In this document: positions 23,307 to 31,421 of the stretch, piece after piece
Numbering within the stretch: the stretch's first letter is position 1
Layout: each line of letters begins with the position of its first letter
NCBI RefSeq assembly: GCF_016107395.1
Contig: NZ_JAAIKO010000062.1
Span: forward strand, 1-36,208
Reading direction: 5' to 3'
Length of the DNA: 36,208 nt
Source: Streptomyces fildesensis
GTDB lineage: Bacteria; Actinomycetota; Actinomycetes; Streptomycetales; Streptomycetaceae
Translations under genes and position numbers: made by a program
The notes under the pieces: model-generated
What the model was told of the DNA's origin: nothing
The model's database searches: none
Seen by the model: only the letters and a program-made list of their open reading frames with translations

Positions 23307-23763
23307 TCACTGCCATGCGGAGTCAAGCGGCGCGAGCCGGGCGTAGAGCCCGTACGCTGTGGGCCACACCACGCTGACACTGTTCCCGATGCACAGGGTC
23401 GCCATGTGCTCGGGCAAGGCATCGGGTACGAGCAGCGTCATGCCGTACGCGTCGAAGAGCCGTCGGATATCCAGGAGCGTTGAGAGGCAGCTTCGGATCG
23501 ACAGCGTCTACGAGGGCGACTCCTACCGCAGCATCGAGCTGTTCGATCCAGACGGACAGCGTCGCAGCGAGGTGAAGACCAGCCTGGACCGCGTCGCCCG
23601 GCTGATCGAGGGAGATACCCATGGCCGCCGTGAAGCGCTCCGTCTCCTCACGGAAACGGGCGACTTCACTACGAGCCGCGATCTCACGGGCCTTCCGCCT
23701 TACAGGGTCTTCGCCATCCGGCGCGATGGGGAGCAGTTCGATCAACAAAGGATCGCTATCCAT
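23307..23763 (-). pseudogene. Hypothetical protein, frameshifted
   Basis: From ATG 23763 the minus strand reads DPLLIELLPIAPDGEDP, then REIAARSEVARFREETERFTAAMG, LDQPGDAVQAGLHLAATLSVWIEQLDAAVG and DAVDPKLPLN. One base out of frame, near 23475, it continues LLDIRRLFDAYGMTLLVPDALPEHMATLCIG and VVWPTAYGLYARLAPLDSAWQ to a stop at 23307. The two halves have coding-type codon use and join naturally, giving about 150 residues. I do not recognise the family. A single-base indel makes it a pseudogene unless it is a sequencing error. Confidence 0.55.
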
Positions 23764-23955
23764 GGCGCCACCGAGGGCAGCAGGATCCGGGTGACGCTGC
23801 CCCGGGGTACGGACTGAACCGGACCGACAGTCACCCGGCCGTGCGCCTGATCGTGCTGATCCCCGACCGCCGGGACAGAGGCGTGCAAGGCGCTGGATGT
23901 AGGAGGTGGTTGTCTCCCACTGCAGGGGGGCCGCACGCCAGGAGCTGGGGTTCTG

Positions 23956-24225
23956 GTGCGACCCGACGCCAACGGATTTAGCACTCGTTCCGGGATGAAA
24001 CACCGGGAGAAAACGACCTCGAAGAGGGAGCGTCCCGAAGCGGCGGAAACCTCGAGGGGCTGAGTACCGGTGCGGGACCCGCCGGCGGACCGGCCGTAGT
24101 AGTGATGAAGTCCCTGTAATGGGGGCGGAGCGAAGGGGCCGGGTCATCCGTGGCTGTGTTCGTTCGATCAACCAGGTGTTCCCTGGGAGGAGTCGCATGG
24201 GCGAGCCGAAGTTGGCAGAAAAGCC
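23956..24225 (+). mobile_element. Group II intron, 5' remnant
   Basis: GTGCGACCC at 23956 matches the GUGYG 5' boundary of bacterial group II introns. Then follow motifs I know from such intron RNAs: GGGATGAAACACCGGGAG, GCGGCGGAAACCTCGA, CTGAGTACCG, GTAGTAGTGATGAAGTCC and TGTAATGGG with GGAGCGAAGGGGCC. After GGGAGGAG an ORF begins at 24197 as MGEPKLAEKP, like the opening of an intron-encoded reverse transcriptase, but similarity stops at about 24225. The reverse transcriptase body and domains V and VI are absent, so it cannot splice or move. It lies downstream of a gene, as these introns often do. Confidence 0.65.
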
Positions 24226-24346
24226 GTTACCCCGGGTACACCGGACCAGGCGTCCGGCACCTGACCAGGAACGAAATCCGGTCCCGAGGACGGCCGGCGT
24301 TCATGACGGGGCTCCTGGCCTACGGGTTGGCATACGGCGGCGACCG

Positions 24347-26098
24347 CTACTGCTCGGTGGGGCCCAGGTCCGGGGTCGGGCGCAGCTCGACGGTACGGGG
24401 GCGGTGGGCGGCGTGCAGTTCGAGCACGACGATCTCGTTGGCGCCTGCCCGCAGCACCGGCTTCGGCACGTACAGCGACCCCTGTGGGCCGCGCGACCAG
24501 TAGCGGCCCAGGGCGAAACCGTTGACCCAGGCGTTGCCCTTCGTCCAGCCGCGCAGGTGGAGGAAGGTGTCGGCCGGCTCGGCGAGGTCGACGGTGCCGC
24601 GGTGGAAGGTGGGCCCGGTCGGCGTCGTGGTGGTGTTGGTGAACGGCAGCTGCGTCAGGGAGGTCAGCGGCAGGGGCCGGCTGCACCACCCGGTCAGTGC
24701 GGATCCGTCCAGGAGGATGGCGCCGAGCAGTCCTTTGCGGTCGTGGATGCCCGGCCCGTAGTTGACTCGCCCCTGGTTCTCCACCAGCACGCTCAGTACG
24801 GTGCCCGCGCGCGGCACGGTGAAGGCGATGGCCCGCTCGTGGTTCTCGCGCTCCAGCACCCCGATGGGCAGGCCGTCGAGGAACACCTGGGCGCGGTCGC
24901 GCACCTGCTCCACTTCCAGCAGTACCGGTCCTGCCGCGGGCAGCGCGGTCTCGTACAGTACGAATCCGAAGTCCTGCCCGAGCTCCTCCATCGTCAGTGG
25001 CCGCTCGGACGCCACCGCGTCACCCAGATCGGCAGCGCACGCGAGCAGGGAGGCGCTGTCGGTGAGCGCGATGGTGTGGGGGGCGAGTTTGGCCCCGGGG
25101 TGGGGGACGGGCTCGGCGGGGACCGGCGCGTACTTGGCGAGGACCCGGCGGAACGCGGTGAATTTCTCGGTGGGGTCACCGGCCTCGTCCAGCGGTGCGT
25201 CGTAGTCGTAGGAGGTGATGGTCGGCCGGTAGGTGTGTTTGTCGTTGGCGCCGTTGGTGAAGCCGAAGTTGGTGCCGCCGTGGAACATGTAGAAGTTCAC
25301 CGAGGCCCCGGTCGCGAGCAGTTCGTCCAGCTCCTGGGCGGCCTGGGCCGGGTCGCGGATGACGTGGTGGGCGCCCCAGCGGTCGAACCAGCCGTTCCAG
25401 AACTCGGCGCACAGCAGCGGGCCGGCCGGCTGGTGTGCGCGCAGGGCGGCCAGGCTCTGCGCCGAGCGGCTGCCGAAATTGGCTGTCGCGAGCACGCCCG
25501 GCAAGGCGCCCCGCTCCAGGTCGGCGGGCTGGTCACAGGTGAACAGCGGCACGTCGACACCGCACCGGCGGAGCGTGGCGGCTAGGTGCTCCAGATAGGC
25601 GGTGTCGTCGCCGTAGGCCCCGTACTCGTTCTCCACCTGCACCGCCAGCACCGGGCCGCCGCGGGTGGCCAGGTAGGGCTGCAGGGGGGTGAGGAGCTGG
25701 GCGAGGTAGCGGTCCAGCGCGGACAGGAACCGGGGGTCCCGGCTGCGCAGGGCGATGTCCGGCTCGGCCAGCAGCCAGGACGGCAGGCCGCCGCCCTCCC
25801 ACTCGGCGCAGATGTACGGGCCCGGCCTGAGCAGTACGTGCAGCCCCTCGGCCGCGGCCAGGTCGAGGAAGGCCGGCAGGTCCAGTTCGCCGTCCATCCG
25901 GAAGGAGTCCGGGCGCGGCTCGTGCAGGTTCCACGGCACGTACGTCTCGACGGTGTTGAGGCCCATCAGGCGGGCCTTGTGCAGCCGGTCCGCCCACTGC
26001 GCGGGGTGGACGCGGAAGTAGTGCAGTCCTCCGGACAGGATTTGGAAGGGTGCGCCGTCGAGCCGAAACCCGCTGTCGTCGAAGTCAAGAACGGGCAT
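24347..26098 (-). CDS. GH35 beta-galactosidase
   Basis: This 583-residue enzyme hydrolyses terminal beta-linked galactose. It starts FRLDGAPFQILSGGLHYFRVHP and MGLNTVETYVPWNLHEP, the standard GH35 opening. GGPVLAVQVENEYGAYG carries the acid/base Glu158, and LLCAEFWNGWFDRWG carries the nucleophile Glu232. NFYMFHGGTNFGFTNGAN follows, and from about residue 400 come the beta-sandwich domains, with the end WVNGFALGRYWSRGPQGSLYVP. There is no signal peptide, so it acts inside the cell on imported oligosaccharide. The start ATG 26098 follows AGGAG. It is the last gene of the LacI-controlled locus, 164 bp after the secreted GH5 gene. Confidence 0.93.
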   Translation of the reverse strand: MPVLDFDDSGFRLDGAPFQILSGGLHYFRVHPAQWADRLHKARLMGLNTVETYVPWNLHEPRPDSFRMDGELDLPAFLDLAAAEGLHVLLRPGPYICAEWEGGGLPSWLLAEPDIALRSRDPRFLSALDRYLAQLLTPLQPYLATRGGPVLAVQVENEYGAYGDDTAYLEHLAATLRRCGVDVPLFTCDQPADLERGALPGVLATANFGSRSAQSLAALRAHQPAGPLLCAEFWNGWFDRWGAHHVIRDPAQAAQELDELLATGASVNFYMFHGGTNFGFTNGANDKHTYRPTITSYDYDAPLDEAGDPTEKFTAFRRVLAKYAPVPAEPVPHPGAKLAPHTIALTDSASLLACAADLGDAVASERPLTMEELGQDFGFVLYETALPAAGPVLLEVEQVRDRAQVFLDGLPIGVLERENHERAIAFTVPRAGTVLSVLVENQGRVNYGPGIHDRKGLLGAILLDGSALTGWCSRPLPLTSLTQLPFTNTTTTPTGPTFHRGTVDLAEPADTFLHLRGWTKGNAWVNGFALGRYWSRGPQGSLYVPKPVLRAGANEIVVLELHAAHRPRTVELRPTPDLGPTEQ

Positions 26099-26262
26099 GT
26101 GCGAGTGCTCCTGTGCTGAAGGGGGAGTGTGAGGTGGGGCGGTGCCGGCCTCGAAGAGGCGGGTGGGCCGGCCAGCCGCGCGGAGGGCTCCCGCGCGGCC
26201 GGCCGGGTACCCGTACGCGCCGGCAATCTGTTACGCCGCGGAACTGCTGGGCCGGTGAACTG

Positions 26263-27708
26263 CTAGAGGGTCTGCCACTTCTGGTTGTCGCCCGCCCAGC
26301 AGTCGTAGAGCTGGCCTTGGGCGGTGGTCTGGTCCAGGTCGAGGCAGCGGCCCGACTGGACGCCGCGGATCGTGCCGTCCGAGGAGAACGTCCACTTCTG
26401 GTTCGCGCCGCCGTTGCAGTCGTAGATGCCGACCGCGCTGCCGTTGGCCGTCGCCTGGCCGCCGACGTCCAGGCACTTCTCGCCGTTGTAGACGGTGAGC
26501 TGTCCCGACGGCGTCCTGGTCCACTTCTGGTTGTCGCCGCCGTTGCAGGTCCACGCCATGACCTGGGTGCTGTTGGTATGGGTGGCGCCGGGGACGTCGA
26601 GGCAGCGGTTGGTGCCGCTGAGGCTGTGCAGGGCGCCCGTGTGCGCGCCGGGATCCAGGCCCCAGGCGTACTTGAGCCGGTCGATGCCGCTGATGTTGCG
26701 GACGCCCAGCGACAGGTTGGTGCCGCTGCCCTGAAGGGCGAACAGGGAGTAGTAGTCGTAAGTGGGCCGCTCGTTGTGCGGGCCACCGAGGGCAGGCCAG
26801 TAGACCGCGCCCACGCCGAGGGCGCGGACGGTGTCGGTGTCGGCACGCAGGTAGCGGATGAAGTTGTCGGTGCTGGTGGTGGTGTTGTAGTTCAGGCCGT
26901 CGTCCATCGGCGCGCCGAACTCGTCCAGGACGGTGCGTGAGGCGCAAGGGCCGATGCCGTCCTTGAAGTGGGCGACCCATTGGTCGTAGGTCTTGGCGGC
27001 GCTCATGAAGGCGTAGTGGTGGTAGGAGAGGTAGGTCCCGTCCAGGCGGCTGTCGCCGCACACGGGCTTGACGTCACCGTTGTAGCCGACACCGCTGATG
27101 AAGATCCGGCCCCGGGGGACCGAGGGGCGGTCGGCGAGCCAGGTGGCGGCGACGTTCGTCCACTCGGTGGCGTCGTAGCCGTGGGGCTCGTTCATCGGCT
27201 CGAAGTAGACCAGGCCGTTGGAGCCGTACTTGGCGACAACGGTGTTCCACATGGCGTTGCAGGCGGCCATGTCGACGATCCGGCCGTTGGAGGACGCCCC
27301 GTCCTCCCAGTAGGACAGGACGACCTTGAAGCCCTTGGCGGTCGCGGAGTCGATGGCGCCGGTGTAGGCGTTCCACCAGGCGGTGCCGACGGATTTGGTG
27401 TTGACCGGCAGGCGGACGGTGTTGGCGCCGAGGGTGGCCTTCAAGCCGTTGTAGACGGCGTCCGCCTTGGCCTTGACGGTGGCGTAGCTGTCGGTGACGT
27501 TCAGTCCTTCGAGGACGACGGGTCCGTCGACGTAATTGTCGCCCGGGCGGGCCCAGTTCACGCCCTGGAACTGTGCGGCGGCGAACGGCGGGGTGTCGGC
27601 TGCGGCCGGGGAGGCGTCGGTCAGGGCGGTGAGCGGTGCGAACAGAGCGGCGCCCAGCAGACAGGCCAGGACGCGGTGGACGGTGCGGGACGGGGAGGGG
27701 TGGGGCAT
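26263..27708 (-). CDS. Secreted GH5-type glycosidase with ricin-B lectin domain
   Basis: This 481-residue exported enzyme has a signal peptide (HRVLACLLGAALFAPLTAL, cleaved near ASPAAA). A GH5-type barrel follows: FQGVNWARPGDN, ANTVRLPVN, LVYFEPMNEPHGY with acid/base Glu174, YLSYHHYAF, and VLDEFGAP with nucleophile Glu263. From about residue 350 a ricin-type beta-trefoil (CBM13-like) shows three QxW repeats, NQKWTR, NQKWTF and NQKWQT, with CLDV blocks; it binds sugar chains. It likely releases oligosaccharides from a galactose-containing polysaccharide for the transporter and beta-galactosidase of the same locus. The exact linkage cannot be read from sequence. The start is ATG 27708 after AAAGGGAAAG. 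Confidence 0.88.
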   Translation of the reverse strand: MPHPSPSRTVHRVLACLLGAALFAPLTALTDASPAAADTPPFAAAQFQGVNWARPGDNYVDGPVVLEGLNVTDSYATVKAKADAVYNGLKATLGANTVRLPVNTKSVGTAWWNAYTGAIDSATAKGFKVVLSYWEDGASSNGRIVDMAACNAMWNTVVAKYGSNGLVYFEPMNEPHGYDATEWTNVAATWLADRPSVPRGRIFISGVGYNGDVKPVCGDSRLDGTYLSYHHYAFMSAAKTYDQWVAHFKDGIGPCASRTVLDEFGAPMDDGLNYNTTTSTDNFIRYLRADTDTVRALGVGAVYWPALGGPHNERPTYDYYSLFALQGSGTNLSLGVRNISGIDRLKYAWGLDPGAHTGALHSLSGTNRCLDVPGATHTNSTQVMAWTCNGGDNQKWTRTPSGQLTVYNGEKCLDVGGQATANGSAVGIYDCNGGANQKWTFSSDGTIRGVQSGRCLDLDQTTAQGQLYDCWAGDNQKWQTL

Positions 27709-27874
27709 GGCTTTCCCTTTCTGTGAGGCAGTACCTCGGGGCAGGCACGACGACGAGCAGGAGGAAGCGCATGGCGATGCCGGGGCGCGGTCCGGTGGGC
27801 CGGGAGCGGGGCCCCGCCGCCGGTCGGGTGCACGTCGGCGGGGCGGGCATGCGCGGATGATCGCGCGCCGGGGT

Positions 27875-29236
27875 CTACTTGACGGTGAAGCCCTGGTCCT
27901 TGGCGTACTTGAGGGAGGCCTCCTGCCAGGCCTTCAGCCCGCTGTCCAAGGTGGTGCCGCTGACGTACGCCTTGCCGACGGTGTCGTTGAAGACGCTGTT
28001 GGCGTAGACCTGGAAGGGCAGGTAGGACCAGCCGGGGGCGACTTGGGTCGCCGACTGCGCGAGTACCTGGTTGATCTTCTGGTTGCCGAAGTACGGGTCT
28101 TGCTTGTCCAGGAAGGCGGGGGAGTTGAGCTGCTTGGTGGTGGCGGGGAACGCGCCTGCGTCGACGCGGCTCTGCGCGCCCGCGTCGACGGTGGCGTACT
28201 GCAGGAAGGCGTAGGCGAGTTTCTTGTTGGCGCTCGCCTCGGTGAGGGCCAGCGAACTGCCGCCGTTCTCGGCGGTGACCTTGGCCCCGCTCTGCCACTG
28301 CGGCATGGGCGCGACACGCCACTTGCCGGTGCCGCCCTTGACACCGGATTCGAGGGGGCCGGGCATCCAGGCGCCGGTGACGAGCGAGGCGATGCTGCCG
28401 TCGCCCAGCCCCTGGTACCAGGCGTCGCTCCAGGCGGTGACCGGGGAGAGGAGCTTGCCGCTGACGAGCTGCTGCCAGGCGGCGGTGAACTTCTTGGTGC
28501 CGGCCTCGTCGAAGTTCACGCCGACCTGGGTGCCGTCGACGGTGTAGGGCTTGCCGCCGGCCTGCCAGATCATGCTGGTGGCGAATCCGGCGTCGCCGGT
28601 GTCACTGGCGAGATACGCCTTGGGGTCGGCCGCGTGCAGCTTCTTGGCTGCGGCGAGGTACTCGTCCCACGTCGTCGGCACCGCGATCTTGTACTTGTCG
28701 AAGACCTCCTTGTTGTAGAACAGGGCCATCGGGCCGGAGTCCATCGGCAGGCCGTACACGCCCTTGGCGCCGGCGTGGACGGAGCCCCACGGGCCAGGGG
28801 TGAAGCTGGAGTTGAGCTGGTCGGCGCCGAACGCCGTGAGGTCGGCGACGGACTTGGCGAGCGTGAACTGCGGCAGGGCGTAGTACTCGATCTGCGCGAG
28901 GTCGGGGACGCCCTTTCCGGCCTTGACCGCGTTCTGCAGCGCGGTGTACTCGTCCTTGTTGGTGCCGGCGTTGACCAGCTTGACCGTGACCTTGGGGTAC
29001 TTGGCCTGGAAGTCGGTGACGACCTTCTGCAGAGTCGGCTCCCAGGCCCACACCGTGATGCTGCCGCCGGTGTCCAGGGCGGCCTGGAGATCGGCGGCGG
29101 ACGCGGGCTGCGCGCCGCCCGAGTCCTTGGAGTCGGAGGAGCCGCAGGCGGTCGCGGTGAGAGCGACCGACAGGGCGGCCGCGCCCAGCAGGAGGGCGCG
29201 ACGGCGGGCTATCGCCATGAGGGTGTTCCTTTTCAT
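27875..29236 (-). CDS. ABC transporter sugar-binding lipoprotein
   Basis: This 453-residue extracellular binding protein of the CUT1 family begins RRRALLLGAAALSVALTATAC, with the lipobox cysteine at residue 31, so it is membrane anchored. The mature part has SITVWAWEPTLQKVVTDFQAKYPKVTVKLVNAG, YTALQNAVKAGKGVPDLAQIEYYALP, GVYGLPMDSGPMALFYNKEVFDKY and PTTWDEYLAAAKKL, all typical of solute-binding family 1. It presents sugar to the two permeases encoded upstream. The start is ATG 29236 after AAAGGAA; an internal ATG at codon 7 is less likely. The 62-bp gap from the MalG-type gene and 166-bp gap to the GH5 gene fit one operon. Confidence 0.93.
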   Translation of the reverse strand: MKRNTLMAIARRRALLLGAAALSVALTATACGSSDSKDSGGAQPASAADLQAALDTGGSITVWAWEPTLQKVVTDFQAKYPKVTVKLVNAGTNKDEYTALQNAVKAGKGVPDLAQIEYYALPQFTLAKSVADLTAFGADQLNSSFTPGPWGSVHAGAKGVYGLPMDSGPMALFYNKEVFDKYKIAVPTTWDEYLAAAKKLHAADPKAYLASDTGDAGFATSMIWQAGGKPYTVDGTQVGVNFDEAGTKKFTAAWQQLVSGKLLSPVTAWSDAWYQGLGDGSIASLVTGAWMPGPLESGVKGGTGKWRVAPMPQWQSGAKVTAENGGSSLALTEASANKKLAYAFLQYATVDAGAQSRVDAGAFPATTKQLNSPAFLDKQDPYFGNQKINQVLAQSATQVAPGWSYLPFQVYANSVFNDTVGKAYVSGTTLDSGLKAWQEASLKYAKDQGFTVK

Positions 29237-29298
29237 GAGGGTGTCTTCAGACGTGGATCGGGGTGCGGGGGAGAGGGGTGAGTGGGGCCGTGCGCCGG

Positions 29299-30246
29299 TC
29301 AGCCCTTGACGCTTCCGGCGGCCAGGCCCGACTGCCAGTACCGCTGCAGCAGCAGGAACGCCGCGATCAGGGGCACGATGGTCAGGAGCGATCCGGTGAT
29401 CACGAGGTTGAACACCACGTCCCCACCGACGGTGGCGGCCTGGGCGTTCCAGCTGTTGAGGCCAAGGGTCAACGGATACCAGTCGGGGTCCTTCAGCATG
29501 ATCAGCGGCAGGAAGTAGTTGTTCCAGGTCGCGACCACGTTGAAGAGCAGGACGGTGACCATGCCGGGTGCCAGCATCGGCATGCTGATCGAGAAGAACG
29601 CGCGGAACTCGCCGGCACCGTCGACCCGGGCCGACTCGAGGATCTCCTTCGGGACGGCGTCAGTGGCGAAGGTCCACATCAGGTACAGGCCGAACGGCGA
29701 GATCAGCGACGGGATGATGATCGCCCACGGGGTGTCGGTCAGTCCCAGCTCGGAGAACATCAGGAACGTGGGGACCGCCAGCGCCGTGCCGGGCACGGCA
29801 ACCGCTCCGATGACGGTGGCGAACACGGCCCGCTTGCCGACGAAGTCGAACTTGGCCAGCCCGTACCCGGCGAGCGTGGCGAGCAAGGTCGCGCCACCCG
29901 CACCGACCACCACGTACAGCAGGGTGTTGAGCAGCCAGCGGGTGAAGATCCCGTCGTTGTAGGTGAAGGTGTCGGCGATGTTGCCGAACAGGGCGAAGTC
30001 ACCGTCGAGCCACAGGCCGAAGGAGTTGAACAGCCCCTGCTGCGTCTTGGTGGCGTTGATCGCCAGCCAGGCCAGCGGCAGCAGCGTGTAGATCAGCATG
30101 ATCGCCGTCAGGGCGGTCAGGGTGGCGCTGCGCCGCTTGTGGCGTGAGGTGCTGCGGGTGGCGCGGAGCGTGAGCGGGCCGGAGCGGGTACCGGGGCGCC
30201 GTGCCGGGCGGGGTGTGTGCCGCAGGCGGGGAGTGGTGGTCGCCAT
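29299..30246 (-). CDS. Carbohydrate ABC permease, MalG type
   Basis: This 315-residue inner-membrane protein has six spans, starting LTALTAIMLIYTLLPLAWLAINATKTQQ. The cytoplasmic EAA loop (ESARVDGAGEFRAFFSISMPMLAPG, about residues 215-240) docks the ATPase. SPFGLYLMWTF and the short cytoplasmic C-terminus AAGSVKG are MalG-like. The start is ATG 30246, 2 nt after the MalF-type stop, with AAGGA 8 nt upstream. No ATPase gene lies in the locus; in streptomycetes one shared ATPase (MsiK) powers several such transporters. The much longer frame upstream is an overlap with the MalF gene and is rejected. Confidence 0.93.
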   Translation of the reverse strand: MATTTPRLRHTPRPARRPGTRSGPLTLRATRSTSRHKRRSATLTALTAIMLIYTLLPLAWLAINATKTQQGLFNSFGLWLDGDFALFGNIADTFTYNDGIFTRWLLNTLLYVVVGAGGATLLATLAGYGLAKFDFVGKRAVFATVIGAVAVPGTALAVPTFLMFSELGLTDTPWAIIIPSLISPFGLYLMWTFATDAVPKEILESARVDGAGEFRAFFSISMPMLAPGMVTVLLFNVVATWNNYFLPLIMLKDPDWYPLTLGLNSWNAQAATVGGDVVFNLVITGSLLTIVPLIAAFLLLQRYWQSGLAAGSVKG

Positions 30247-30248
30247 GG

Positions 30249-31169
30249 TCAGAGTTCCTTCCGCATGCCGCGCAGCTGGACGGCGTAGGCGATGATCATC
30301 GTGATCACGCCCATGACGATGGCGATGGTCGCCGCGTAGTTGAACTGCTGCCCGGCGAAGGACAGGGAGAAGGCGTACAGGTTCGGGGTGAAGTCGGACG
30401 TGATCGCGTTCGGCGCCAGGTTCTTGAGGATGCTCGGCTCGTTGAACAGCTGGAAGCTCCCGATGATCGAGAAGATCGTCGCGATGATCAGGGCCCCGCG
30501 CAGCGCCGGGAGCTTGATCGCCCGGATGATCCGCAACTGTCCCGCTCCGTCGATCTCCGCGGCCTCGTAGAGCGCCGGGTTCACCGTCCGCAGTGCCGAG
30601 TAGAGGATCAGCATGTTGTAGCCCACGAACTGCCAGGTCACGATGTTGCCGATGGACGCGAGGACCAGGTCGGGCGAGAGCGGGTCCGGGAGGGTGATCC
30701 CGAACGCGTCGTTGAGATTGCCGACCAGGCCGAAGCGCGTGCCGTACATGAAGCCCCACATGAGTGTGGCGACAACGGCCGGCACCGCGTAGGGCAGGAA
30801 CACCGCGATCCGGAAGAAGCTCGATCCGTACAGGCGGCCGCTGTCGATGGCCAGCGCGAGCAGGAGCGCGAGGAACAGCATGATCGGCACCTGCACGGCC
30901 AGGAAGGCCGCCACCCGGCCGAAGGACGACCAGAACTGCGCGTCGCCGAACGCCTCGGTGTAGTTGTCGGCGCCGACGAAGCTGGTTCCGCCGATCAGCC
31001 GGGTGCGGAACAGGCTCAGGTAGATCGAGTATCCGATCGGGGCGAGGAAGACCAGGGCGAACACCGCCATGAACGGACCGACGAACTGCCAGCCGGTCCA
31101 CGACCGCCGTTCGGGGGCCGATGGCCTCGCGGCGGGTCGCGCCCCCGCCTCTGGTACTGCGGCCACCAT
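30249..31169 (-). CDS. Carbohydrate ABC permease, MalF type
   Basis: This 306-residue inner-membrane protein has six spans, beginning GWQFVGPFMAVFALVFLAPIGYSIYLSLF. Later come GSSFFRIAVFLPYAVPAVVATLMWGFMYG and the EAA loop YEAAEIDGAGQLRIIRAIKLPALRG (about residues 210-235). It pairs with the MalG-type permease to form the channel. The start is ATG 31169 after AAGGAG. It is the first gene of the operon and is read away from the LacI gene; the TTTACGTAAA-core operators lie 50-142 bp upstream. Having permeases before the binding protein is not the commonest order in streptomycete sugar loci. Confidence 0.93.
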   Translation of the reverse strand: MVAAVPEAGARPAARPSAPERRSWTGWQFVGPFMAVFALVFLAPIGYSIYLSLFRTRLIGGTSFVGADNYTEAFGDAQFWSSFGRVAAFLAVQVPIMLFLALLLALAIDSGRLYGSSFFRIAVFLPYAVPAVVATLMWGFMYGTRFGLVGNLNDAFGITLPDPLSPDLVLASIGNIVTWQFVGYNMLILYSALRTVNPALYEAAEIDGAGQLRIIRAIKLPALRGALIIATIFSIIGSFQLFNEPSILKNLAPNAITSDFTPNLYAFSLSFAGQQFNYAATIAIVMGVITMIIAYAVQLRGMRKEL

Positions 31170-31219
31170 GTCGCTCCTTGCTCCTCGCTGCTGGGACACC
31201 GACCTGTCCGGACGATGGG

Positions 31220-31233
31220 TGTTTACGTAAACA
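31220..31233. promoter_or_regulatory. LacI-type operator 1
   Basis: TGTTTACGTAAACA is a perfect 14-bp palindrome, 51 bp before the MalF-type start. The CG-centred core is typical of LacI-family operators in streptomycetes. Confidence 0.82.
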
Positions 31234-31297
31234 TCGTGCCGAACACAAGGCGCCGACCCGATCCGTGCAGGGAGGCCGAGCGGGCCGGGCAGCGCGA

Positions 31298-31311
31298 TGT
31301 TTACGTAAACT
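31298..31311. promoter_or_regulatory. LacI-type operator 2
   Basis: TGTTTACGTAAACT repeats operator 1 with only the last base changed. The centres are 78 bp apart, about seven and a half helix turns. It is closer to the LacI start and may serve autoregulation or looping. Confidence 0.8.
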
Positions 31312-31421
31312 TGTGCGGTAGCGTGGCACCCGTCACGCCGATCGGTCAAGGTTTCGCGGACGTTACGTTTCCGCTGGCCGCACTGGCCGGCGACGGGCGG
31401 ACGGACAGGAGTGAAGGGGTG

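Noticed and set aside
24119..25585. Plus-strand open frame of 488 codons
   Set aside because: It lies opposite the GH35 gene and begins inside the group II intron remnant; composition is that of a shadow frame.
27536..29281. Plus-strand open frame of 581 codons
   Set aside because: It is antisense to the binding-protein and GH5 genes, both of which have complete family signatures.
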